Below are positions 14,870-24,899 of a DNA stretch of 64,000 nt, one piece after another. The notes under the pieces were generated by a model. It saw only the letters and a program-made list of their open reading frames with translations, was not told where the DNA came from and did not search any database. The DNA lies in assembly GCA_038496445.1 (NCBI GenBank), contig JALMLS010000376.1, positions 62,001 to 126,000 on the forward strand, read 5' to 3'. Numbering within the stretch: position 1 is the stretch's first letter; every line of letters starts with the position of its first letter. A program made the translations under genes and the position numbers. The DNA is from Trichosphaerium sp. ATCC 40318. Lineage: Eukaryota; Discosea; Flabellinia; Trichosidae.

Positions 14870-15575
14870 TTATGCAAGGTCTTTCTTCATCCATACCTTC
14901 GTATCACCAGCCTTGGAAGCCTGTGGACCTGAGCCTCCAAATAACTTTAGCAAACCATTCACCTTAGTAGGTTAAAGTCAGCTCAATTGCAAAAAGACCA
15001 CGTGCTTGATCTGTAGATAGCAGTTTTGCGTTTGCTCCAAGCTGTGTAATGGGCTCACTCCGTTTATATCCAACTTTTGTGTAAAATCCTTCTTGGTCCT
15101 TAGTTGACAAATGGACGCTTGTGTAGCCTTTGCTGTAGCGTCTTAGTCCATTTCAAAGGGTTTTCAACATACCTCTTAACGACTTTTTCTGTTTCTTCCA
15201 TTAAACGGCGTCCTAGTCCAGTGCCTCTCATAGATTTATCAATAATTACTTTCAATAGTCAGTTACGGTGTGTAAGGTAACTACTTGCCTGATTCTACAT
15301 ATAACCCTGTTTTAGGCTCCACTATACTCAAGAGGGTCGCATGACCAACTGGTACGTCGTTCTTAAGCAATACTACGTGATGAGGTAAATCTTCGTCATA
15401 CGCCCTCCGTAGCGATGCCTCACTTAGCGTTTGTTATTAACAAACCGATATCGAGCGCAACTAACCGTATTGAGGGATTTCTGGGCCAAAAGCTATTTAA
15501 CAGTTCAGCTACAGGCGTAACTAAATCTTGACGGTCACGCAAAGATGTAACTGTGATAATATCGTCTCCGCTCAT
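14870..15575 (-). CDS. NAA80: NAA80/NAT6-like GNAT N-acetyltransferase
   Basis: GNAT-fold enzyme. Starts MSGDDIITVTSLRDRQ; the ELLNSFWPRNPSIR block resembles the ELIN..WPRS region of NAA80, which acetylates the N-terminus of actin. Next come HHVVLLKNDVPVGHATL, then the acetyl-CoA loop VIIDKSMRGTGLGRRLMEE (R/QxxGxG/A type) and FYT-VGY..SEPITQLG. Splicing a GC-AG intron (14963-15005) gives the C-terminus GLLKLFGG...TKVWMKKDLA, which fits the short lysine-rich ends of this family. Actin specificity is inferred from similarity only. Convergent with the filamin-repeat gene, about 115 bp apart. Confidence 0.68.
14963..15005 (-). other. GC-AG intron (43 nt), GCACGTG donor
   Basis: Donor GCACGTGG after a CAA codon, branch-like region CTTTAACC/TACTAAG, acceptor CTAAG. 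Without splicing the frame stops at once; with it the conserved-looking C-terminus VNGLLKLFGG follows in phase 0. Confidence 0.75.
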
Positions 15576-15897
15576 AGCTATTTTATTTTCAATTTTCTAT
15601 CTAGCAGCCATCGTTGACTTGGCACGTGATATTTTGAAATGGTCACTGAAAAGTTCAAAGCGTGTGAAGCTGTACTTGTAAATGTACTAGCTATATTTTT
15701 AATGGTTACAGCATAAGGAAGTCTAGCTTACAACTTGCACAACATTTGGCTTTATCAGTACAAGCCAATATTGGATAATGCCACTTTTAATGATTTCTTC
15801 AGCTTACAGTATTTAAGGTTGTGTGTTATACAAGCGGTTTATTGCCATGGATAATGAACCATAGTACCTACAATGGATTTAGCACATTATTAGATTA
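15576..15897. other. Gap between NAA80-like gene and repeat protein
   Basis: No recognised gene. On the plus strand at about 15611-15775 an open stretch reads AIVDLARDILKWSLKSSKR. It could join across a GTAAAT...TTACAG intron to KSSLQLAQHLALSVQA, but no start codon is evident. Confidence 0.2.
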
Positions 15898-18222
15898 TCA
15901 TGCATACTTTAGTAATGAGTGACCGCCAAGTCTTTGAAGAGTATCAACAGACACCTCATTCCAATCTTTGTTGCTCTTGACATTAACCAATGGTTTAATC
16001 TACAGATATAAGGTAAACTCTTCTGAACAAGCCACTTACTGCTTCCATATACTCCCAATGGTTATCTGGCCATTGCCAAAAGTCATCAGCTATTGTTGCG
16101 AAGCTATCTCTTTTCCACTTATGAGTACGATACTCAGCACTCAATAATTCGTAAAGAGAATCATTGCACTTCCTGTAACAATCGTAAAACACGTGTTTCA
16201 TGTTAAAGTCTTACTGTAAAAATTCACCGCCTCCAATTGAGTATATGTCCATTGGTGTGATTTGGTACCATGAGTCTAGGTGAGAAATGTCGAACTTTTG
16301 CCTTGCCTTATACTTTTCAGCTAAACTTGAACGAATGAGTAAATACGTACTGCTAAGAAGAAAGCCTTGCGCCTATCAACAGGTGAAGCTAAAATACATT
16401 TAGAAAAACAGAACAGCGGATGGCGTAAACATACAGAATTCCCAGTGATTCCATTCAAACTCTGGATGCATCAAGAAAAGCATTTTTGGTATAGAATTGG
16501 CATATTTGCTAATTGAAATTATAAAAAAACCCTAGTGCAAGATCATACTCTAACAATTTTCGTGCACCAACAGCAACTAGTTTAGCACGTGATATATCAT
16601 ACCAATCACGTAAATTGGTGATACCTAATAATACTTCTATCTAGACAAAGATGAGAACTTTGTTTTTTGCCCTTTTCAAGAACATACCCGTTTAAAAAAC
16701 GTGGTTCTGGTTCTAAGACTGTCTTGTTTCCCCAAGGGATTTATTTTTTCAGCGAATTGTGTTAAAGCTGAACGGAATTTTACATCTTGGAAGAGTTAAT
16801 AAACCTCAGTATTGAAAGTACAAACCCTCAAACTTTCGAGCTCTAAAATCAAACTCCGGATAAGCACAATGAAGAGCGTTCATAACTAAAGGTACAACAT
16901 CCCTTATGAAAACCTGTTACATGAGTGAATACAATAAGGTCTTCGTACACTAGTGGACTTGCAAATGATTTAACTTCATCATAATCCATGCGATACCAGT
17001 CGTCAACCTAAGGCACATAAACATACTTTTTAAGAACGAAGGTTGTATTTACTTCCGTGATATCAAAGTGTCTTTCTGTCTATGTAGTCATATTTAGTTC
17101 CTTGTTTGTAATTTATTTACTAAGTGCACCTCAAGTATGAACTGAGAAAGCTCTGCATCACTTAAAGGAATAGTTCCATCCACTAGTTAAACATTTGTTA
17201 GTATAAAACGAAACAAGAGAGCACTACCAAATTTCCAAGGAAGCCATTGGTAGGACGGACGTGTAATGGAAAGAATCTTATGTACTGTCTCGTACATGCT
17301 ACATTTGTACTTAATTTCAACATTTCAAGAGATAAGGATTTAATACCACATCAACCCATTACCGCCCAGTGCAATGAAAACATCTTTTGACACATCATAC
17401 CAATCCGTCGGTTTGGTAATATTAAGAGCGTCTTCCACCTAATAAAACATTACTTGTAAGAGTACACAGTAAAGAATACGTGCGTACGTAGTTGATAAAA
17501 GCTACTCTGTTCTCCAGTACAGCCCAAAATCGCGTTGGCACACTACCTTAAAAGAGATTAACAAGGCGTGGTAGTAAGGATGTATCCCATACCAAATCTC
17601 CAAGGCATCCACGTGTATTCTGGTAGCATTTCCATTACCATCTGCAACTGTGTAAGTTCACAAAATTCTACAAAGTGTCACACCTGTGGGAGCGACCCGT
17701 TATGCTGCCTATGGAGAACTTAATAGCCGAATTGGTACAAAGCACGTGCTGCAACAAGCTAGCGCCACCGTTTTGGACCAACAATGGTCTGGGTACAGTG
17801 TACCAATCATCAACTGTTTTGACACCTATAATTTCTGCAAGCTACTAATAGTTATGTCGCGCAAAGCCAAGAACGTGTCCGTACGGATTGTAGTTTCTTG
17901 AATCGGTTGTTAGCAGCTGAGTGAAAGTATGGGGCCCAGTTATAGCTTGTATAAGTAGATTTGATGAGTTTTTCAAGTGAACCACCGTGTTGTCTAAAAG
18001 CGTTAGTTGTAAGCACACCAAAACGACCATACTTAAGTAATAAAGTGCCTCCCAAGCGTTTAACGTCACTAGTTCTAACGTTGTACCATCCATCAAAAGT
18101 ACATACGCGTAATTTTACAGCGAGCTTGCAGTGTTAGTATCTGTAGTAATAATAACGGCGTATTTACTCGTCGTAGCCATTTTTGCTGTTCCCACCGTGT
18201 CAATCGGGCCAGTTCCATACAT
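15898..18222 (-). CDS. Protein with tandem WY...GG-LL repeats, function unknown
   Basis: At least five units of about 70-80 residues are visible. Each opens with a W(Y)xV/I-S-like turn, then a GG or LG step, LL/LxxY, a serine-led helix and a YPE..W..W-F segment. Examples: GWYNVRTSDVKRLGGTLLLKY (18055, trimmed), DDWYTVPRPLLVQNGGASLL (17775), DWYDVSKDVFIALGGNGLM (17400), DWYDISRAKLVAVGARKLL (16610), SWYQITPMDIYSIGGGEFL (16270), and the terminal DWNEVSVDTLQRLGGHSLLK. The ORF ends in TGA at 15898-15900. I do not recognise a named family. Similar repeats seem to occur in hypothetical proteins of algae and protists (recollection, not checked). The start is uncertain; candidate ATG at 18222. Confidence 0.6.
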
Positions 18223-18301
18223 GCCTTCTTTTAACACCTACAGGCAAGCTCAGTGTTACCGTAGCTTAACAATTTGTACTTTTTAAGTCATTTTCTTAGC
18301 G

Positions 18302-18755
18302 ATGAACTCCATCAAAGCCGCTTTACCTCTGCGCGGTATTCCTGGGCGGCCAGGTATGATCTCACTCCCTTTAATATGTCTAAAACAATGTAGGACGCTT
18401 GCACAGAGATCCAACCCGCCTCGCACGGGCTCGTGCTGGTAGAGATGCCATACGGCTAAAATATAACAGACAGGCCGTCTCTTCTCGAGGTTTTACCACT
18501 TTGTTAATCGACCTAACCATCAGTTAGCTATTGGCTTGCTTGTTCTGGGTGGTTTTGCAGTCGGCATTACCATGTGGACAGTTTTTACGCAAAAGGCACC
18601 AACACTGACAACCAGCGCTTTTCTAACTGAATTTAGCTCGATAACTTCTCTGATGTTGATCCGGATGGCTACATTGCCGGTACGATGATTTTTGTGCTAA
18701 TAGTTGACTAAACATACCATTAGAGGACATTAAAGACCTAACGAGGAGATATTAA
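18302..18755 (+). CDS. Small mitochondrial single-pass membrane protein, COA3-like
   Basis: Spliced product of about 90 residues. It starts MNSIKAALPLRGIPGRPGRL, an Arg-rich, acid-free leader, continues RARAGRDAIRLKYNRQAVSS, then one hydrophobic helix AIGLLVLGGFAVGITMWTVF. It ends KLDNFSDVDPDGYIAEDIK...RRY. Four introns keep the frame; one is GC-AG (18596-18636). Leader, single helix and a D/E-rich tail with DNFSDVD resemble cytochrome c oxidase assembly factor 3 (COA3/CCDC56), an inner-membrane protein. That identity is an inference, and another small inner-membrane subunit is possible. Divergent from the WY/GG-repeat gene, about 80 bp apart. Confidence 0.5.
18596..18636 (+). other. GC-AG intron (41 nt), GCACC donor
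   Basis: Donor GCACCA after AAG, branch TTCTAACTG, acceptor TTTAG. Joins FTQK to LDNFSDVD in phase 0. Confidence 0.65.
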
Positions 18756-18888
18756 GCCTAAGAATAACTTTTCTTAAACCTCTGTACTATAGAAGCTAGC
18801 AAAGCGCACTTGCATCACTACCGTTGGTACGTTCCAAATTTTACTTTCTATTGGAGGAGTAGTTTGCCCTAGACACGTAAATGTCTTG

Positions 18889-19361
18889 TTAACATTGGAG
18901 TTTTTCCGATTCTGGTGATTCTACAGTAAGCTTGTTCTTGCGTCCTCCTACATTGAAGACAGGGTATGTCATAGTGCATCGGCCAATTAGCCGAGCTGGT
19001 GTCTCCAATCCCTGCGATATTTATCAAAAAACAAACATCTGAAAAAAAAAAAACTTTTTTCGCTAAGTTATTGTTTTGTGTAGCCTTGGATTTAAGCGTT
19101 TTGCTCATTGATGAATTTTATACATAAACCTTGTACATACCCCAAACCTTCATATGAATAAATTATATTGTAAAACAATCCCCTTACGAAGAATTGTTTC
19201 AACGTTAATTGCGCAATCCCGATACTCCAGAGCTAAAGTCTCATGAGGCAATCTACGTGATTTAATCACTAACTCGAATCTTTCTCTTTGGTTTCAAGTT
19301 AACAACATTCTTCTTTATGTAGTCGCTTTTTTTATTTTGATTTAATTTTTATGTACATCAT
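18889..19361 (-). CDS. Small spliced protein of unknown function
   Basis: Hand-spliced product of about 92 residues in five exons. It begins M-I-E-R-F-E-L-V at 19361 with an intron after the fifth base (GTACAT donor), then IKSRRLPHETLALEYRDCAI. The middle is a basic helical segment (GKTLKSKATQNNN) and the end reads TPARLIGRCTMTYPVFNVGG then RKNKLTVESPESEKLQC. Introns at about 19230, 19130 and 19045 all have GT...AG ends and keep one frame. The exons are much less AT-rich than the flanks. No family recognised. Confidence 0.45.
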
Positions 19362-19452
19362 TTACTTTCCAATCAAAAAAAACCCAATGTTGAAGATGCC
19401 TTTTTTCTTCTTTTAAAAGACTATCAAAAAAACCAATCTCTGAGATTTTTTT

Positions 19453-22400
19453 TTAGTTTGAAAGGTTATGACGTCTCTGTAATTCTTTCATCTTTTCTTC
19501 TGATGCCACCTTTGATTGTTGAAGGATTAGATCCTTCCAAGTGTCCACAGGTCCTGGTTTTGTAAAGTAGATTGTTAATACATTACTTCTATCATTCGTA
19601 TCAATAGAGAACCCAGGAACTAGCCCCTCATCATTAGCACACAACTAAAAACCAAAAGAACAAATAAAATTTTATCGTACACTCTGGAATCTGGTAGTCA
19701 TAGAATGAAGGCTTGTATTTAGGTTTTTCAGAAGCTGCAACGATAGTATCCAACTTCAATCGTTCTCTCATCTCATAAAATTGTGCTCTTTTACCAGGAG
19801 TACCCCATACAATAATATCACTAAATAGAACCAAGATACACTACCGAGAAATTAACTATGTTGTTTGAATTTTTTTTCCTTTTTTTTACCTGTGTAAGAG
19901 CAAGTTCTTCGGGCTCAGGCATTCGTTTTTTCTTTTTCATGGCCTTTGTAGGGACTTTAAAGTCTTTGTTGACAATAAAACCATATGTATGCTTAATATA
20001 AGTTCTGTTCTCTTTAAAGAATGCTGGTGTCTTTAAAAACAAAAGGTGTCAATAGTTTGTAAAAAAAACGTCATGTCAAGTGAGAAATATTTCTAACCTT
20101 GGGATCAAATTGTTCTTGGATTTGTTGTACTTTTTCTTGCTTCTCGTACTCAGCTTTCTTCGAATTCAAGTTCGTTGCAATGCTGGATATCTTGTCTAAA
20201 GCCTCAAGGATATTATCTAAATATCCGATTAACACCACAACCTTGTGACAAAGCAGAATTTTATATGACATACTGTAGTCCACGTGATGCGTTTCTGTAT
20301 TCTTTTTAAGTTCCTTTTTGGAATGTCAACCCTTGTTGATAACAAACAAAGTAAAAATACATTTACTACGTACCATAAGAAGCATCTTGTATCGCGGAAC
20401 GCGCTGAATAGGCACTAAAAAAAATTAATCAAAGTCAAGACACCTAAAAAAAAGAAAAAAAGACTTACTGATTAGATAGTCGCCAATTGTCTTATGCTTA
20501 CATAATGGTTCTTGTGATGTTTTCTATTTGTTCTTTAGCTTCTAGAATACAAATATATGTCTTTAACAGCACTACGTACAGCCAAAAAACTGGTAAAGAC
20601 TTTGTTTCCTTTGCAACGATTGATAGTTTCAACAGCGAGGTTATACTTGTTTACATAGTCAACATACAAGATCATCAATTGTGCCTAAGGATATAAGAGG
20701 TTACTAACTGTTAATTTTATCAAGTAAATATCACTATGGCAGCTACCAAGGCGACGTACAAATTTAGCCATGATTTTTCCTAATGAATTGTCCAACTGAT
20801 TGGCAAATTTGGCCATTTGAAATTCGCGTAACATTTCTTCGTTGACGTTGAAAATAGCGTCAAACCCGTAGAAAATGTTTCCAACATCCTTCATAGATAT
20901 CTACGATATTGTGAGGCTTTCTTAAAGGCAGTATAAGCAAACTACATACGATATTAAGTCCAAGACGTGGGCACGCTTTAAGTGGTAAATAGTACAGCTT
21001 AATAACGAGTTAAATAGGTTAGAAAGATATCGTATGTACCTCACGCAACAGTGTCAAAGAGCCAACGTAGTCTTGCTCTGTTTTTAAAAATTCTTCGACA
21101 ATCTGCTTTCTCTTCGCTGCATTTGGCTTTTTGGGTTTTTTCGCTTGAGTAGGTGGAGGCGCGGTCTTGTTGATCTACATGACAGAAAATTGAGTACCAC
21201 CCTTGCTTTGGCATGTTTGGGTTTACCTTATTCTCTTCCACTGTCTGGGATTGCGTGAAAGCGCTTGTTGTTAACTTTGAACGCACTTTAGCTCCTATTT
21301 AAAAAAAACATACTGTAAGTTTTTTTGTTTCGTTTTAAAGTTGGTGTTACTCACTCCCTGCGTTTGCTGTCAAGCTTCGTTTCGCTCTAACACCGAAAGA
21401 AACTTTTTTAGGTCCTACAGGAGCTCCAGCTTTAGGCCCATGGGAATTACGTGGAGAAGGAGTTGGGCTTTTACGCAAAGCACCATATTTTCTTGGAGAC
21501 TTTTGCATCTGTTTTCCTTTCTAATGTCATACATTTAGCTGACATCTAATTTAAAAACCACGTGCCTGTGGTCCATTAATAGCGCGTAATTTACTTGAGT
21601 CTATTGTGTTAAAATTTTTTGGTGGTTGTTTCAATGATGAAGTGGCTAGATAGATCCCATCATAGTTAGAATAATGACGTCATAGTAGTGAAAAAAAAAA
21701 AGTGTTTGCAAGAATAAAATAGTATTTTATCGTACGTGAGTCTATGCGTTTTACAGTGTTGTTACCTACAGAGTTACGGTTTCCTACACTATTTCCAAAC
21801 ATTGCTTTCGCTTTATTGAAGTTTGTACTGTATTTAGAGGTCAGTCTTTACTTTTTTTTTTCTGGATATGTACCTCTGTGTTTTAATACGCTTATTTACC
21901 ATATTTCCGGTCGTGTTTGTGCGTGCCATCGTTTTGTCATTGTCAGATTTTCCACCTGCGTGTGCTGAAGCTGCCGGCTTGCTGACCTGTTTTCCTTTCT
22001 TTGCTGCTCATGTACTTAGGATTGGCTGTTTTATAGGCGAGTACCTGCTTTTAACGCCTTTTTGAAAGCGTCCTTGAATACATTGGCGGTAGCCGTTTGC
22101 ACTAAGCGACATGATAAGCATACAGCAGTTTCCGACGATTTGTACCAAAATTTAGTCCATAAAGCCTTGTATTATCCCTGAATTTGTGAAATTTCGGCTG
22201 GGAGTTATCTATAATGTATTCCATGCCTTTTGCCACATAAGTGTTGGCTGTAACCTAAAGTGTACAATGTGTTGTTTGTTTCATATTTAGAGTAGTACCA
22301 CGCCGTTGTTTTCCGTCGCACCAACAAAACGGTATGTGCCGCGAGCTTTGTCATGTAGCTTGGATATAGTTTAATAATAACTTGTACTACAGCGATCACA

Positions 22401-22519
22401 CACGCACCAATCGCACGCGCGATATTTGATTTCCTGCACCGGGAGGTGGTGTCCAACCTACGCCTTCACTGTGGTAGTAAACCACAGCCCTAGCATCTGC
22501 TAGTGTTATTTCATCCATT
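19453..22519 (-). CDS. EVH1-RhoGEF(DH)-PH fusion protein
   Basis: Predicted guanine-nucleotide exchange factor for Rho-family GTPases with an N-terminal EVH1 domain. The EVH1 domain (about residues 5-120) reads ADARAVVYYHSEGVGWTPP, then LHDKARGTYRFVG, FHKFRDNTRLYGLNF and a C-terminal helix NVFKDAFKKALKA. That is the order of an Ena/VASP EVH1 domain, with the RLYGLNF strand. A basic, S/N/K-rich linker follows (about 22010-21250). The DH domain starts RKQIVEEFLKTEQDYVGSL (about 21120) and runs past VGNIFYGFDAIFNVNEEML (20880). A PH domain (FSDIIVWG...) ends at 19453. Frame continuity was followed through each intron of the linker, including a GC-AG intron at 21521-21565, so I read it as one gene. 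Confidence 0.75.
21521..21565 (-). other. GC-AG intron (45 nt), GCACGTG donor
   Basis: Donor GCACGTGG after CAG, branch-like CAGCTAAATG, acceptor CATTAG. Joins RAINGPQ to KGKQMQKSPRK in the EVH1-RhoGEF linker. Confidence 0.7.
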
Positions 22520-22631
22520 CTGCAGGTACGTTTTTATAATACGCCTTTTTTAGGTAAGTAGACTTTTGGGGAACTTCGGGAGGAGCGAAGAAAATTGAAA
22601 AAAAAAATTGCACTGAACAAGTCACTTTTTA

Positions 22632-24792
22632 TTATTTTCCATAGTTTGGTAAAAAGACACTCTCTCCTTTCTCAGCAACAGATCTAACTACTTGGTCAAT
22701 CTCTGCATCATCACCCTTTCGTGGAATCCACCTGAAAATCATGAGAAGAGTTTCTTTATCGATGATAAAAATTAATAAAAATAGAGTCTCACCTTTTATC
22801 TCCTAGTGTGGTTATCCACGGAGCTGGCATTGTGTACTCGCGGATCTGATCACGTGTTATTAACGCGTGCCTTAGAAAAGTAGTACCTGTGCGAGATCCA
22901 CGTTAGGATCGACAAGGTACTGTATTGGGTATCTAAAATTCAACATGGCTACCGCCTTGACGAACCATTAGTAACGACTAATTTATGGATGAATACCTTA
23001 ACGAAAACTCCTGGTCTGGTACCTAACTCAGCTTCTCCAAAGTCAGCGATGGCTTGTGCCACCTGCCACATGAAATAGGGACGTGATGACATCTTGCTAA
23101 AAAAAAGGGATATTCACAAGATGTTAATGATTTGTGATTATTACCTAAATTGTCTTGCTGTAAGCAGCTGATGTAAAGGAAATTTCCGGAGCCTAGGTTC
23201 AACTGTAGTATTAAATTCAAATGCAGCGAATGCTTGCTTGTCCCTACTTCATGTTATGAACGGATTAAGGTGCTATTCAAAGCGTGCCTCAATTTCATTC
23301 TCCAGGAGTAATTATGGCCCTCCTCAGTCCAGGAAACGTTTCCAGGAATTGCCAAATGCCTTAGTGGCATTACTATCTGATACGAAAGTCAGCATGACGT
23401 TTAGATAAACAAACTACCTGATGGATTGCGAATAAAACAAGAAATATAAGAACTATAATTTGTGTTGTGGTCAGAGGTTTTTTCGCTCTAATATCATCGT
23501 CTTTGGTAGGAGTATAAGGTTTGAGTGATGATCCTAGGATTCTTTCATTCTAACAATGCGTGTTAGGCAAAAAAGGGCAAGCGAAAAATAAATAAAATAC
23601 CTGTGTTCCAGTTGATGTGTTTTGCTTATTTGAGAAGGGAAATCTTAGTACCTTTAGGTAGTTATGAGTACTTGAGGTCTGACTATATTGTTCTTACATA
23701 AATAGGCCACGCATAATCGAAAAAAATAGTTTGACTAGCCATCATAACAAAAGGAAATATACCAATGTTAAATATGAGTTTGTTCATGATATGAAACGAG
23801 AAAGTCAACAGTGTTCCGAGTGGCACTATTACAATGCATAAGTTTGCATAAGATGCAGTGAAAGTAACGTACGTAGAGGCTTCCACATTAGAATTAAAGG
23901 AGCTGACAAATCCAACAAGAAGCCACACCATGAAAACAAAAATGGTGTTTCCGGCAAATTGAGGTAGAATCCAATAATCGGGTAGTTCTTCCTCTTTGGC
24001 AACCAATGTCTGAGAGGTTCGCCACGTAACATCCAATCTTCATTGAATTTTGCCACACCAGCATAGAAGTACACAAGGCAAACGAGCCATCTAAAATAGA
24101 ACATGTCAACACTTGAACAACCAAGAACCTCATACCGAACTGTTTCAACTGTCCAACGTGGTACTGTCCTACTACGTACTGATTTACTGTACAAAGCATC
24201 AATAGAAAATGCGCAATTCGCTGGTAGTAACAACATCAGGAAGGCAATAACGCTGACCAAGTAATAATGGTTTAGGTAGTTACTAGCCTTAATCCAATCT
24301 CGTTAACAAAATCACGTGCTTGCGAAATAAAATGTACCTCTTGCAACCATAAGTGTGTAAACGAAATAAAAAACACAAAGGCGCTTGTGCGGTAAAGAAA
24401 TCCTGCCATTACACCGAATGCAGCGAAACCCATAACAACCACTTGTAGCTTCTCCATGTTTGGATCTTCCCATGGTACAACCCAATCAAAGCCATAATAA
24501 TGATAGTGAACAACAGGGCTAATGTATTGAACTTCTAGTTTCATAAAGTCGTTTTCAGTAAACCTACAGCGTCATGTCAAGCCTTAACGCCTTTTTGAGC
24601 AATTTCATACCGATAAGCTTCATACATCATAATAAAACCCCATAACAGACGGAAAAATATCAATGACGAACAGTCTACTGGATCAAAGAGCCATCGTGCT
24701 ATGCTTTTAGAACTTTTTTGGTCAATAACACTCTTTTTAGCCGGTGTGGGCTCAGCTGTCTTGCTTTTTATTTTTCGCTTTCTTACTTCCAT
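22632..24792 (-). CDS. Vitamin K-dependent gamma-carboxylase-like (HTTM) membrane protein
   Basis: Multi-pass ER membrane protein of the GGCX/HTTM family. After a basic N-terminus ([15 protein letters not shown]) comes [20 protein letters not shown], matching TM1 of GGCX-type carboxylases. Then [12 protein letters not shown] (24500) and, after a GC-AG intron, [39 protein letters not shown] (24090) and further hydrophobic segments to about 23680 follow. The end reads [20 protein letters not shown] at 22632. Animal GGCX carboxylates glutamates using vitamin K. Whether this homologue does so is not shown; other HTTM proteins have other roles. An in-frame ATG at 24810 is an alternative start. Confidence 0.75.
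24288..24319 (-). other. GC-AG intron (32 nt), GCACGTG donor
   Basis: Donor GCACGTGATT after CAA, branch TTGTTAACG, acceptor TTAAG. Removing 32 nt restores the strongly conserved [10 protein letters not shown] segment of the HTTM family, so this is the best-supported GC donor in the window. Confidence 0.85.
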
Positions 24793-24899
24793 TCCTAAGC
24801 GACAAAACAAGTTTAATGAGTGAGAATAAGTTTGAAATTATTGTTGACAGACTACAATAAAATTGTACCCGTGCCACGTCTGCTCGGTTTTTTTTACCA

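Noticed and set aside
22205-22456. 83-codon minus-strand ORF read as an independent gene
   Set aside because: It reads through two introns in the wrong frame; the correct spliced frame gives a clean EVH1 domain.
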